Shown here one piece after another: positions 36,138 through 48,047 of a DNA stretch of 64,000 nt (its first letter is position 1; each line of letters opens with the position of its first letter). The translations under genes were made by a program, and so were the position numbers. Below the pieces are notes generated by a model. That model saw nothing but the letters and a program-made list of their open reading frames with translations. It searched no databases and was not told where the DNA came from. Source of the stretch: Aralia elata (taxonomy: Eukaryota; Streptophyta; Magnoliopsida; Apiales; Araliaceae); the NCBI GenBank assembly GCA_034770075.1, contig CM068383.1, positions 43,481,222-43,545,221 on the forward strand. The letters are read 5' to 3'.

Positions 36138-37978
36138 TGCAAGTGGGAGATTGATAGTAGTATGCACACAAGTCAATCATATTTGATATGATGTAGCATA
36201 TATTTTGTAATCTTATTCATTTATTAATAAAGGAATTGATTTTCTTAAAAGGCATTTTATATTATCTACATAGTGCTGTTTTATTAAATGTGATAAACCC
36301 ATAGTTTTGAGCAATGCTTTTAGAATCATGATGGTGATCATGCTAATGAGATCTAAATTCTAGATAGCTCACAAACTAAAATTGTTCCTAATCGTTGGAT
36401 TACTAAATTGGGGATTAGTGAATCCAGATAGATTAGTACATACGTTGCTTGCTCTTAGGAAGAGGATGATTGATCTCATAATCATTTGTGTGGAGACACT
36501 AAAGCAAGTATGTAGGTGCTTATTAGAGAATAAGTTCACTGAATGTGCCTCGCTAAGGAATATCTAATGGAGTTTTACTCGCCTGTCAATAGGAATTCCT
36601 TTAGTGATAGTAGTACAAGTGATCCTTGGACTTGAGATCATCATAGTATCTTGTGTATGATGAGTTATACTTTTACATGTCCCTTAAGACCTTTAGGGTA
36701 TATCAAAGGGTATGATTGGGTATAATAAGTTGTACATGGAGATAGGTGAATGATCAACAAAGAATCTACCACGTCTAGTAAAAGATGTGAATGTCCTATG
36801 TGATTCGATAAATGACAACTCAGTAGTCCTTGGCCAAGGCAGAATGAAATTAGAAAGGAGTTTCTAATTTGCATTAATCAGAGTTGTGCATTTGGGAATC
36901 GAAATACATATAATTAAATAAAATAAGACTTGACAGTAAATCTATGTCTTATATTTAATTGGGACATTGTATGGTAGAAGGATTGAATTGTACGGTAACT
37001 ATTTACTCAAAGGTTCTTTTGTGATTGATGTTGAAATCTATATTATTTGGAAAGTCGTTGATCGCTAAGAGGGTTTACCCTTATTGTAGAATAAATATTA
37101 TTTATTTAAATGAATTAAATAGTTTAATTTATTTATTTAAATAAGATTAGAATTGTTCTAATTGATTTATTCACAACCGGTTTAATATGGAGAACCTAAA
37201 GGGTCACACCACAAAAGGAAAATATTTATTTAAGAAGTAAATGACATAATTGTAATAATAAGTTAAGTGTATTTAATTTAGTCTATGGAGATAGAATAAA
37301 TTAAATAGCTTAATATTTATTATTTAATATTTTGGAAATATTAAATATAAATTAATAAGAGGAGTCTTATTATTATTATTATTATTATTTTTACTATTAT
37401 TTAATTCCTAATAGGGATTGGGAATTAATTAATAGAAGTACTCTTCCATGAATTCCTAATTGGATTAAGAGCATAATTAATTAAAGGAGTTTAATTATAA
37501 TAGAAACCCTAATCCTAAATAGTTTAGGGAAGGGTTATTCCTACATCTATAAATAAGAGGAGTCTTATCATAGATTAGGGTTACACACTCTTGCATTAGA
37601 TTGTGGAGAGTACTTACAATTTCTATAGAGATAGAAACTAGGGTTTTGCCAAATACCCAACTTCTTGAATACTTGTTCTTCCTTGGTGGATCACCTCTAG
37701 AGGCCAAACACTTGAGTGGCTAACGTTGATCAAAGGAAGGAATCACACCGTAGCATTCAAGGAGAACACGAAGGACTAGGAGTTGAACTTGTACCAGAGG
37801 AAGCTTTGTTCTACGAGGGTATAATTTCTTATTCTCTTTCTCTTTCGTTTATATCGTTAATTGAGCACATTGATCGATCGTGGTGATGGTTTGTATAAAA
37901 TTTTAAAATCCGTTTTATCGCGCTTCCACTCTATTTATGTAATTTGATTGCATGCTCGCGTTATATACAAACCTAACA
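36138..37978 (+). repeat. Element C polypurine tract and 3' LTR
   Basis: PPT GTGCAAGTGGGAGAT (to 36151) directly precedes LTR start TGATAGTAG (36152). The LTR is 1,827 bp and matches 25737-27552 except for scattered bases and a longer TTATTA tract near 37372, ending AAACCTAACA before TSD GAATC. Confidence 0.95.
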
Positions 37979-38108
37979 GAATCAACGATTTTTTGGCCAT
38001 AATGGTGTGGTAGCGCTCGGATGCTTCCGCACTGACGAACCTTTTCTTGTCATAGGCCTTGGTTGGCTTGAAAGATGAAGATTCACCCCGTTGACGTTTG
38101 GGAGCCAT

Positions 38109-38957
38109 ACCAGATCAATGCCTCAAGCAAATCACCTAAAATAACAAAGAAATCCCTCTCAGACAATTTATCGAACATGTGGTGTGCACTCTTTAAGGTC
38201 ACAGTTGGAAGTGCAATAGAGACCAAGCCAAACCCTCCACAAAGCCTTGCAATGGGAGATAGCTATGTACCTGCTAAGCAAAACCACAAAAACATAGCAC
38301 CCAAGCAAGAAAAATTTGAAATTTATAGCCCTTTTTACCTTTTCTTGGAGAACTTTTGAAAAACCATAGATATCCTTCAAAAACTTCCGAATTCATGTTA
38401 AAATCCAAGTTAAAGGATGAAAATGATGATGGGTTACCGAAATATTGTGCCAATTTGAAGTAATGAGGCACAAAAATGAGTTTGGGAAAGATGCATGCAA
38501 GTTGGCTATGGAGTGGGAGGAGAGAGATATAAGAATGGGCTGAAGTAAATGAGCACAAGGGGTGCTTTAAAGAATTTGCACCAGCTGGTTGGTGCGGCCG
38601 CACGGCCTGTGGCGCGCCCACACGCGCCTGCTGCTTGCTGAGTGCCATGCCGGTCTGCCGCACACGCTGCGCCTGCTGTGCGCCCAGCCCGTCGAGCCTG
38701 CTGCGCGCGCCCGCACCCAGCGCTAGCCCGTGCTGCGCCTGCCTCCAAGCCAATGCGCCCATCTGCTGCACCTGGGGAGCGCGCGCCCAGCGCCTGACTG
38801 GCTTGCTGGGCTTTCTGCTGCTGGTGTGTCGCTGACGTGCTGTTGTGCTGACATGGTTCGCTCAAGTGCCTTTTTGGAATAAAACACCTATATGTAGCAA
38901 CAAAATTAACCAAATTAGAAACAATTAATGATAAAAATTATCCTTATGAAAACAAAG

Positions 38958-38998
<41 letters not shown>

Positions 38999-39125
38999 TA
39001 TTTATTTATTTATTTATTTATATTTTTTTTAAAACATCAAATCAGAAACTTATGAAATTAATTTAAATTTGGATTGCCTCCCAAATAGCGCTTGAGTTTA
39101 AGTCCTCAGCCTGACTACTCCCCAT
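38109..39125 (-). other. Spacer between pol and third ORF of element T
   Basis: Non-coding on the minus strand. Contains a GC island (38560-38840) rich in GCGCGCCC and CTGCTGC words, similar in composition to the GC islands of the T LTRs, and a (TA)n/(TTTA)n microsatellite (38959-39014). The long frames of 38274-38913 and 38635-38835 are the GC island read through. 38109-38560 shows no motif I recognise. Confidence 0.7.
38959..39014. repeat. (TA)n and (TTTA)n microsatellite
   Basis: About 17 TA units followed by TTTATTTATTTA repeats, in the spacer of element T. Confidence 0.9.
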
Positions 39126-40313
39126 TCATTTCGAATCTGCGAGACTAACTAAGGTCTTTTGGCGCTCAATGTCACTACCCCAATAATGTTTAATTCTTTG
39201 TTCGTTCACCTTGAATAATTGATTGGTCTTTTCGTCCCGTAGTTCAATGCTACCATGCGGAAAAATATGACTGATATAAAATGGTCCTGACCATCTTGAT
39301 TTTAGTTTACCTGGGAAGAGCTTCAACCGGGAATTATAAAGTAGGACGGATTGTCCAACCTCAAATGTTCGATCGAATATCTTCTTGTCATGCCACCTCT
39401 TGACTTTCTCCTTGTAGAGCTTTGCATTCTCGTAGGACTGGAGACGAAACTTATGAAATTAAGGCGTTTCTCTCTCGCAGCATTCAAATCAAAGTTAAGC
39501 CTCCGGATAGCCCAATATGCACTATGTTCTAGTTCCACTGGAAGGTGACATGCCTTTCCGTACACAAGCTGATATGGGGACATCCCGATAGGAGTTTTAT
39601 ATGTTGTCCTATACACCCACAAGGCGTCATCAAGCTTTAATGACCAATCCTTTCTATTCGGGTTCACTACCTTCTCTAGAATCTTTTTCATTTCTCTATT
39701 AGAAACCTCCACCTGACCACTCGTTTGAGGATGATAGGCCGTAGCAATTTTATGGGTTACCCCATATTTAGCAAGAAGGGCATTAAAGTTCTTATTACAA
39801 AAATGCGACCCCTCATCGCTAATTATTGCACGTGGAGTTCCAAATCATGTGAAAATATTTCTTCGAAGAAACTTCAGCACAACCTTGGCATCATTGGTGG
39901 GTGTCGCAGCTGCTTCGACCCATTTTGACACATAATCAACAGCCACTAGAATATACAAATTGTTGAACGAAGAAGGAAATGGACCCATGAAGTCAATACC
40001 CCATACGTCAAAGATCTCAACCTCCAAGATTGTGGTTAGTGGCATCTCATGACGCCTGAAAATGTTCCCCACTCTTTGACAACGATCACATTTCAGCACA
40101 AAGACATGGGCATCCTTGAACAACGTTGGCCAATAGAAACCCAATTGAAGCACCTTCACAGCTTTTCTCTCTCCACCAAAATGTCCTCCAAAAGCTGAAG
40201 CATGACATTGTTGCAGAATACTTTCCATTTTAGATTGAGGTACACATTTTCTGATCAGCTGGTATGCACATTACTTAAACAAAAATGGCTCGTCCCAAAA
40301 ATAGTGTTTCACA
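39126..40313 (-). pseudogene. Element T integrase
   Basis: N-terminal zinc site with HASAFGGHF and CDRCQ (about 40205-40080), catalytic D at WGIDFMG (about 40010), second D in IISDEGSHF (about 39825), E within GQVEVSNREMKKIL (about 39690). The C-terminal part continues with KLFPGKLKSRWSGPF and ends ...SLADSK at TGA 39126-39128. Broken by a frameshift from RNase H near 40315, stops near 40265 and at the TGA in FT-stop-FGTPR (near 39845; one transition from CGA), and a frame change near 39430-39320. Confidence 0.88.
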
Positions 40314-42266
40314 TCATGTAGAAACTTTCTTTTTCTGTTGATAGCTCAACTCGGGGGGTAGCACATGACTCGCCACATAATTCACATAGTCAGCATACCA
40401 TGGCACTTCATGTGTGATAGCAAAAAGTTGTTCATCGGAGAAAGACTCATTGATCATAACATCATCCCCCACTGCTGGGTCTGCATTTTCCATCCTTGAT
40501 AGGTGATCCGCCACTTGATTCTCGGTTCCCTTTTTATCCCGAATCTCAAGATCAAACTCCTGAAGCAATAATACCCATCGAGTCAAGCGTGGCTTTGCAT
40601 CCTTCTTTGCTATCAAATATTTTATATCTGAATGATCAGTATACACAATGACCTTGGTGCCAATGAGATAGGCACAAAATTTGTCAAAAGCATAGACAGT
40701 AGCAAGCAATTCCTTCTCCGTGGTTGTATAGTTAAGTTGTGCTCCAGTTAGTGTGTTGCTAGCATAATAGATCACATGAAAAACCTTATCTTTGCGATGG
40801 CCCAAAGCAACACCAATTGCAAAGTCACTAGCATCACACATCAATTCAAACGGAAGGTCCCAATCTGGAGCCATGATAATAGGAGCACTCACAAGCTTCT
40901 TCCTTAGTGACTCAAAAGCTTCTAAACATGTTTGATCAAAGACAAACGGAGTATCTTTCTCAAGAAAGCTGTATAACAGCTTTGTAATTTTAGAGAAATC
41001 TTTAATAAACTGCCTATAAAATCCAGCATGTCCAAGGAAACTACGAATGCCCTTGACATTAGATGGTGGTGGAAGTTTCTCAATGGTTTCAATCTTGGCC
41101 TTATCAACCTCCAACCTCTTTGAAGACACTCTATATCCCAAAATAATGCCTTCTTGCACCATGAAGTGGCATTTCTCCCAATTTAGCACCAGATTTGTTT
41201 CAACACATCGTTTCAGCACTTTTATAAGGTTTTCAAGGCATAAGTCGAATGAATCTCCAAAAACTGAAAAATTATCCATGAAAACCTTCAATCCTTGCTC
41301 AACCATATCGGAGAATATTGCCATCATACATCTTTGGAAAGTAGCGAGTGCATTACATAGCCCAAACGACATTCTTCTGAAAGCAAATGTCCTATATGGA
41401 CACGTGAATGTCGTTTTCTCTTGATCTTCGGGGGCAATAGCAATTTGGTTGTAGCCCGAATATCCATCCAAGAGACAATAGAATTCATATTCCGTCAACC
41501 TGTCCAGCATTTGATCAATGAATGGAAGCGGGAAATGATCCTTGCATGTAGCCTTGTTCAACCTCCTATAATCCATGTAAACTCTCCATCCGGTGACTGT
41601 TCTAGTTAGGATCAACTCGTTGTTTTCATTAGAAACCACTGTCATGCCTCCCTTCTTCGGAACACATTGCACTGGACTGATCCATGGACTGACCGAGATG
41701 GGATAAATGATGCCTGCATCGAGCAATTTGATAATTTCCTTCTTGACCACCTCCTTCATGATGGGGTTCAATCTACGTTGACGCTCAACCAGAGGTTTCG
41801 CTTCGTCCTCCAATATGATCTTGTGCATGTAAAATGCAGGACTAATGCCCTTGATGTCGACAATGGACCATCCTAGAGCTGTTTTGTACTCCCGTAGCAC
41901 TCTTAGCAATTTATTTTCCTGCACATCATCAAGTGAAGCAGACACAATAACAGGAAAAGTACTAGCATTACCCAAATACGCACACCTCAAGTGGATAGGC
42001 AATGGTTTGAGCTCGAAAGTGGGTGGCTCCTCCCATGAGGATTTTGTAATGGCACTAGAACTGCTTGATCTATCTAACGGTTCAAACTATTGCTTAAACT
42101 TGATAAAACGTGGGGGAACATTCAACACATTCACCATCTCATTATGAAAAAGAGGTTCACTCTCAAATCACTCACCAAGCAATTCTTCAAAAGGATCAAC
42201 TACATAATTTGTTGTGAACACCTCATTCACCACTTTGTCAATCAAGTCCATCCTGAAGCATTCATC
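40314..42266 (-). pseudogene. Element T reverse transcriptase and RNase H
   Basis: An open frame from 42002 to 40314 (562 codons). RT fingers/palm: PISVSPWISPVQCVPKKGG, MDYRRLNKAT, FPLPFIDQMLDRL, MSFGLCNA. The catalytic box reads VFMDNFS: the second aspartate of the expected FMDD is Asn (codon 41271-41273, AAT instead of GAT/GAC), so the enzyme would be inactive even if expressed. RNase H follows: MCDASDFAIGVALG, TEKELLATVYAF, YTDHSDIKYL. The N-terminal linker to the protease (42266-42003) has stops near 42266, 42168 and 42090. Confidence 0.93.
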
Positions 42267-42887
42267 CTACACATTAGGAAACTTCATTGCTTTAAAAACA
42301 TTAAAAGTTACCTCTTGGTCTTGGACACGCATGGTTAGCTCTCCTTTTTGCACATCAATCAAAGTTTTGCCTGTGGCTAAGAATGGTCGCCCAAGGATAA
42401 TAGGTATCTCCCTATCTTCTTCAAAATCAAGGACAATGAAATCTACTGAAAAAATAAACTTGTCCACTTTGACAAGCACATCTTCTACTATGCCTCTTGG
42501 GTATGTGAGAGACCTATCTGCAAGTTGCAATGTAACATTTGTAGGTTTTGCCTCACTTAATCCCAGCTGTTGATAAATTGAGAGTGGCATTAGATTGATG
42601 CTTGCACCCAAATCACATAGGGCTTTGTCGAAGAATTGGTTACCAATTGTGCAAGGAATTGTGAAACTCCCCGGATCTTTCAACTTTGGTGGTAACTTTC
42701 TTTGTAAAACAGCACTACATTCTTCGGTTAGTGCCACCATCTCAAAATCCTCAAGCCTTCTCTTTCTTGACAAGATGTCTTTCATAAACTTCACATAACT
42801 AGGCATTTGTTCCAATGCCTTAGCGAATGGTATATTTATGTGCAATTTATTAAAGACTTCCAAGAACTTAGAGAATTGCTTGTCCAA
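42267..42887 (-). pseudogene. Element T aspartic protease region
   Basis: Open for 206 codons. Retroviral-type aspartic protease with the active-site motif CDLGASINLMP (DLGA variant of DTGA/DSGA, common in Athila-like elements) near residue 92 and the flap/hydrophobic motif IPIILGRPFLA near 160. It follows gag after a stop at 42888-42900 and precedes RT, as in one polyprotein. Confidence 0.88.
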
Positions 42888-44269
42888 CTTTAATTTCTGC
42901 TAACGTTGTGGGAACGAGCATGGTGGATACATAGGGCCTTGTTTGCTCCCCTCTGGTTTTGACACTGGCTCCTTTTCCTTCTTTTCTGTTACCTTTCTCT
43001 TTTCTTCTTCCTTCTCCACGTTCACATCCTCAACCACTATTTTTGATGGAATTTCATTCACAACTTCTGATAGTTCCTTACCACTTTTCAAAGTCACAAC
43101 CTTGCAATGCTCCTTACCTTTTCTTTTTGGGTTAACTTCGGTATCACTAGGTAAGGCACCTGGAGGACGGATATTAAAAGCACTAGCTATTTGTCCAAGT
43201 TGAAGCTCTAGATTCTGTATTGAAGCGTTGTTTTGTGCAATTGATTGAGCCAATAACTCCTCCACACTAGGCTTTTTCTCCTGTTGAGGCAAGGATGGGT
43301 TTGAGGCTTGTTGGTGTGATTGAGTTTGATGGGGTGGTTGAGTTTGGTTTTGAAATCCTGGAGGATATTGATGCCTAGGAGCTGAATATTGGTTTTTGGG
43401 TGTTATTGTTGTTACTCCAAGAGAAATTTGGGTGATTTCTCCATCCAGGATTGTATTGATTGGAGTGAGGGTTGTTTTGCTGCCTATTATAATTACCAAC
43501 GAACTGTACGGATTCGGCATTGATTGCACATGGCTCGGTAGGATGATTCCCAACACACAAGTCACATGTTTCAGAAATGCTTTGCACAGATTAAGTTCCT
43601 AGAGTCTCTACTTTCTTTATAAGAGCGGCTAGCTGTGCAGCTATTGCTGTGAAAGGGTCAATTTCCAATTTTCCTGCTGCCTTTTGTGGCATTCTCCTCT
43701 CCGATGGCCATTGATAATTATTGGCAGCCATAGTCTCCAATAAGTTATAAGCATCGTTAAAGCTCTTTCCCATTAAAGCACCACCTGCAGTTGCATCAAC
43801 ACTTGATCGGGTAGCATTGGTCAACCCGTTATAGAAGGTCTGAACTTGCAACCATTGAGGCAAACCATGGTGTGGACATCTCCTTATTAGATCTTTAAAT
43901 CGTTCCCAAGCCTCATACAAAGACTCAGAATCATATTGAGCAAACGAAATGATGTCATTTCTCAATCTTGCAGTTTTGGCGGGTGGGAAGAACTTTGCCA
44001 AAAATTTATGGGCTAAGTCATTCCATGTAGTAATCGAGCTTGAAGGAAGCGAATGCAGCCAACTCTTTGCCTTGTCACGAAGTGTAAAAGGAAATAATCG
44101 GAGTCTGACAGCATCATCGGTGACTTGAGTGTACTTGGACTATTTGAATGGTGCCTGGCTTAATTTCGAAGTGGGTGGCCTCAATAGCTGGCCTAGAAAT
44201 GCTTGAGTGCAAATCTGTAACAAGAGGCATGGCATACTCCCTCAAGGATTTAGGCTCCTCCTCAGCCAT
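42888..44269 (-). pseudogene. Element T gag
   Basis: Starts at ATG 44267-44269 (MAEEEPKSLREYAMP). After about 50 codons the frame is lost and a capsid segment is missing (family comparison), then resumes with LRLFPF, DKAKSWLHSLP, FFPPAKTARLRNDI, WERFKDLIRRCPHHG and TFYNGL. A zinc-knuckle-like CDLCVGNHPTEPC lies near 43545. Stop TAA 43591-43593 (one transition from CAA), frameshift in the AACAATAACACCC run near 43400, then a Gln/Pro-rich and Lys/Glu-rich tail to about 42900. Confidence 0.85.
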
Positions 44270-44502
44270 GGTATTTTGATTGGGTATACCCCGAACTCAT
44301 TCTCTTTGCAATCTTCCAATATTTCTCTCGATCTCGAGATCGTAAGGAATTAACTCAAGACTCGTGAGTGTGGCATGTAAATCAAGAATACATATAAAAC
44401 AAAATGAAAATTATATACAAGTCTAAAATGAGACCAAGTCGATTGAAATTGATATTGGTATATTTATTAGAAAACAGTTCCCCGGCAACGACGCCAAAAA
44501 CT
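44270..44502 (-). promoter_or_regulatory. Element T leader and tRNA-Asp primer-binding site
   Basis: Minus-strand TTGGCGTCGTTGCCGGGGAA (about 44479-44498) matches the 3' end of plant tRNA-Asp with one difference and lies a few bases from the LTR end. The rest is a short untranslated leader to the gag ATG at 44269. Confidence 0.88.
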
Positions 44503-46508
44503 TGTTGATCAATTTAGCAATCGATAAACACACACGTGCAAGTATACACAGTCCACAAGTAATATAATAATAAGATATGAGTCGAACCCACAGGGAATTG
44601 TAACGAATAAATACTAAGTACCAATCGTATATCAATTTGATCTTGTTTAAACGATGAAAATTTGAGTTTTGTTGATTAGTCGAGTTCAAAAGACAAGTAA
44701 TAAGTGAAATGTGGTAAAATATTAAGATAGAAAGATCTAAGATTACAATTTCCCCCAACACGTCATTTGAATCTCCTAACTCTCTCCTTTTAATCAGTTA
44801 TATCATACGAATTGACAACCGAGAAATCAAAATTTCATAAGAGCCTCTGTCGATGGTCAATCACGAATCTTCCTAAGCGGTGAATAGGTATATGTCTATC
44901 ATATACACTATCAAGAGACCAATTTCAAGAATGATTAATAAGACACGTGTCACTAAATCTTGTTAACCATCCCCTCAATTACCAACTTTCGCAACAAAAG
45001 TCATTAAGACTAGATTCTCAATTGGTTGCATGCGGTAGTTAGGTATATGTCTATCCCAGCTACTATCAAGTTACCTATTTATGCAGATTATTAACAATAC
45101 ACACGTCACTTAATCCAATTAATAACCCGTAACAATCTTTAACTCTCGCATGTTATCACAACTACGTCTTAACCTATACTCCGTCCGTTAAGTTCATATA
45201 GGTTCCCAAGGTAATTACGGGCCAAGCAATTAATCTAGAAAGCAAGGGTTATGATAATCAATTCACAAATGGATAACTAATATCAAGAGAAAGAGAATTC
45301 AATTCAATTTAAGTGTTGGGTTCCCTTGCAATCTTAGAATAGAAAGTTAGTTCATGATAGCTACAATAAACATCAATTGCAATTTATACATTGTTAAATT
45401 TGAATTACAAAAGAGATGAATTTCTAGAAATGAAATCACTTTTGAGAGTATTCAGATGTTGCTCCTTTGGTGGTTGAAGATTTGTAGCTCTCCTCTTCAA
45501 TATTGCAAATCTTGTTGACTGAGTTTCTTGGCTTGTGGCTTGATTCAGCTTGATTTGCAGCCTTCACCACTGTTGTATGATGTATTTTGTAGTCTTTCTA
45601 TCTCTAGATGTTTGATATGAAGCTCTAAAGAGAATATATATAGCCTCCATCAAGAAATCCTAGCCAAAGTCAGACAAAATGCAGCTCAGATCGCACTCAA
45701 GACGGCGTTGGCGCGCCCGCACGGTGCTTGGCACGCGCGCCCAAGGCCTGATTGGCACACGCTGGCTACCAATGCCCCCACGCTGGCTGCTGACGCCCGC
45801 GCCCGCGCACCCGTGCATGCCCACGCCCATGCCCTGGCTCCCGCGCCCAGCGCCTGTCGAGCGCGTCTCCCTGCCGAGCCTTGCCAATGCTGCCTGCCGA
45901 GGCCCGCGCGCGACGCATGTCGTCCGAGCCCAACGCCTGCTTGCCGAGTGCCAGCGCCCATACCAGCGCCCAGCGCTTGGCCAACGTTGTGCGCGCCGTG
46001 CACGCCTTCCAACGCCGTGCACGCCTTCCAACGCCGTGCACGCTCGACTTTCGAATTTCATCAACTTACACACCAAGCATCGCCAAACACTAATTTTCAC
46101 CGTAATATCATTTGGGCACGAATATCCAAACACGGGCTTGCCCTCGTGGCTTGGCCAACGCCGAACGCCATGCACGCTTTCCAACACCGTGCACGCTTAA
46201 CTTTTAAATTTCATCAAATTAAACACCGAGCGTCACCAAACACTAATTTTCACCGTATTACCATTCGGGCACGGATATCCGAGCGTGGTCATTGAGTTAT
46301 TGCAAACAATGATCCGAGCAATCTTTATTTTAATTCCTACAAACACAATGAAAATGCATCAAAGAAACATAAAAGATGTAAAAGTAACACAAAACTAAAT
46401 TAACTAGAAATAAGATAAAAATACCTAAAAACCATATAAAATTTCCAAAAGCTAACAAATTATCAAGATTAAAGGTACCCAAATTGTGTGTATAAAACAC
46501 CCCCATCA
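44503..46508 (-). repeat. Element T 5' LTR
   Basis: 2,006 bp, matching 21502-23527. It starts TGATGGGGGTG on the minus strand. Contains the same GC island (about 45700-46040) and ~160-bp direct repeats (about 45995-46290), with small indels against the 3' copy. GC-rich frames across 45660-46295 on both strands are artefacts. Confidence 0.92.
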
Positions 46509-46513
46509 CTTGT

Positions 46514-46917
46514 TGGTTTAGTACTCTTGTGTGTACCTGGTTGTTGTAGTGAGTCCCACTTTTGTTTAATAGGGAAAATTTTATGTGGTAAATCCATATG
46601 CCTTGTTGTATGCATAGGATGGTAGTCAACCCCAACTTTTGTTCTGTTAAAGGGGTAGATAGTAGTGAATCCTCACCTTTTGCTCAATGAAGGATAGTTA
46701 GCAGTCAGTAGTTTATGCCATTGAGCGTTTATAGAAGTATGCCAAATGTGGAGTCAGTCTGTATTGTAACTTTGGTATATGAATATAAATGCAGTTGTTT
46801 CCTTTTAAGTCAAATATGTGTTTGATAGACGTTTTTAAAATGTTGAATTGCATGCCTTGTTACATAAAAACATAGGACCCTAGGTATAAGAGTGCGGTTT
46901 TCCTTTATCAGATCATA
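46514..46917 (+). other. Spacer of element X before gag
   Basis: 404 bp without a long frame, between the Athila insertion site and gag. It ends in pyrimidine-rich GCGGTTTTCCTTTATCAG directly before the gag start, a splice-acceptor-like sequence, as also seen before the upstream ORF. Contains TGAATATAAATGCAG-type TATA-like words near 46778. Confidence 0.55.
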
Positions 46918-48042
46918 ATACCGCCAAGAGGTAGACCCCGCAATCAACGTGTTGCCGAGTCAGAAAGTGAGGTTGGAGATCAGCCTGACCTAATGAGAAT
47001 ATTTGTTGAACTGATGGCCGAGGCCATGTAGGCTAGACCCCTACAAGTAGTAGTGCAGCCATCACCCCAGCCAGTGCACCACTTAGCTAACTTCAAGGTT
47101 TTCAAGTTGTTAGGACCACCTGAGTTTAGAGGAACACTTGACCCGATCAAGGCACAAACTTGGGTTGAAGAGATGGAAAAAGTCTTCGAGGTCGCACGAG
47201 TGGTCGATGAGCAAAAAACTGGATTCGCCACCTTCATGATGAAGGGCGAAGCTAACTATTGGTAGAAAGCCAATAAGGGACGAGCAAGCGAGGGAGTCAT
47301 TCCATGGGACAGATTTAAGGAGCTATTCTTTGAGAACTACTTCCCTGAGAATACATAACAAGATATGGAGGTTAAGTTTCTGGAACTGAAACAGAGTGGT
47401 ATAACGGTCGTAGAGTACGTGGCAAAATTTAACGAGTTAGCCCGATTCGTTCCATATCAGGTGGACAAGGAGGCCAGGAAGGCAAAAAGATTCGAATTGG
47501 GATTGAAGCCATGGGTGCAGAAAGCAGTCGCGGTGTTGAAGATTAAGAACTTCTCTGAATTGCTAGAAAGGGCTATCATCGCGGAAGGAGGCAATGAAGC
47601 CATAACACGATTTAAACAAGAAAAGAAGATCGGTCAGGAAGGACCGAAAGGGGGAAGCAGCGGAGGCAGCATCCCCAACAAGCATAAATTGGTGGAGAGC
47701 CAATCCTCCAGAGGCAACAAGTCCGGGGGAGAGGCCAAAAAAAGTGAGAAGTGCATTAACTGCGGGAAGAACCACTCAGGGGAGTGTATGAAAGGGAGAA
47801 GCGTTTGTTATCGCTGTGGACAACTGGGGCACATGGCTCCTCAGTGTCCGAATAAGCAGAAATGAGGGTGTTTCTCGTGTGGAGCCACAGACCACCAAAT
47901 CAAGGATTATCCGAAGAAGAAGGGCGACGTAGGGAGTGGCAACAGAAGCAACAACAACAACAACAACAACAGCAACAACAATAGGTTGAGCATCGGGGGG
48001 CCAACCAGTCAAGCCAACAGACCAACAACATGATCGTATAGG
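46918..48042 (+). pseudogene. Element X gag
   Basis: The frame opens with PPRGRPRNQR; the expected start codon is ATA (46918-46920), one transition from ATG. Gag core: FKLLGPPEFRG, AQTWVEEMEKVF, PWDRFKELFFENYFP, EYVAKFNELARFVP. Three zinc-knuckle-like units follow: CINCGKNHSGEC, CYRCGQLGHMAPQC, and CFSCGATDHQIKDY, where the last Cys is Tyr. Then an Asn-rich (AAC)n tract (47943-47982). In-frame stops 47029 TAG, 47263 TAG, 47356 TAA and 47863 TGA are each one C-to-T or G-to-A change from a sense codon. A frameshift near 48035 separates it from the protease. Confidence 0.9.
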
Positions 48043-48047
48043 ATGCA

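Larger units (their letters stand above)
25737..37978 (+). mobile_element. Element C: Ty1/copia element, hosting solo LTR G1
   Basis: Two near-identical LTRs (25737-27552 and 36152-37978), perfect TSD GAATC (25732-25736, 37979-37983), PBS TGGTATCAGAGC (27554-27565) and a PPT (36138-36151). Pol order is protease, integrase, RT, RNase H, which defines Ty1/copia. Without G1 it is about 9.26 kb. The 1.67-kb leader holds a GC-palindrome cluster. It inserted in the third ORF of T. Sparse LTR differences suggest it is one of the younger insertions. Confidence 0.95.
24576..38108 (-). pseudogene. Third ORF of element T (plant transposon protein-like), split by element C
   Basis: Begins at ATG 38106-38108 (MAPKRQRGESSS), is cut after about 43 codons by copia element C (TSD GAATC), and resumes at 25736, ending at TGA 24576-24578. 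Removing C and one TSD restores the frame. The central part (VTGQSINVGTLIRNSI, GGLPHPSLICGLC) resembles, from memory, the 'putative plant transposon protein' family found after pol in Athila-like elements. The tail has a charged helix (RHENQEMRAEIQQ) and an acidic end. In-frame stops and at least one frameshift (near 24660) show decay. Function unknown; an envelope-like role is sometimes suggested for this position, without support here. Confidence 0.65.
21502..46508 (-). mobile_element. Element T: Athila-like Ty3/gypsy element, hosting copia element C
   Basis: Two LTRs (21502-23527 and 44503-46508, about 2.0 kb) differ by scattered bases and short indels and are flanked by perfect TSD CTTGT (21497-21501, 46509-46513). 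A tRNA-Asp-type PBS lies near 44480-44497 and a PPT near 23528-23545. Minus-strand order is gag, protease, RT/RNase H, integrase, spacer, third ORF. Long leader, tRNA-Asp PBS and a third ORF after pol fit the Athila lineage (family knowledge). The element inserted in the spacer between the two ORFs of X. Confidence 0.9.
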
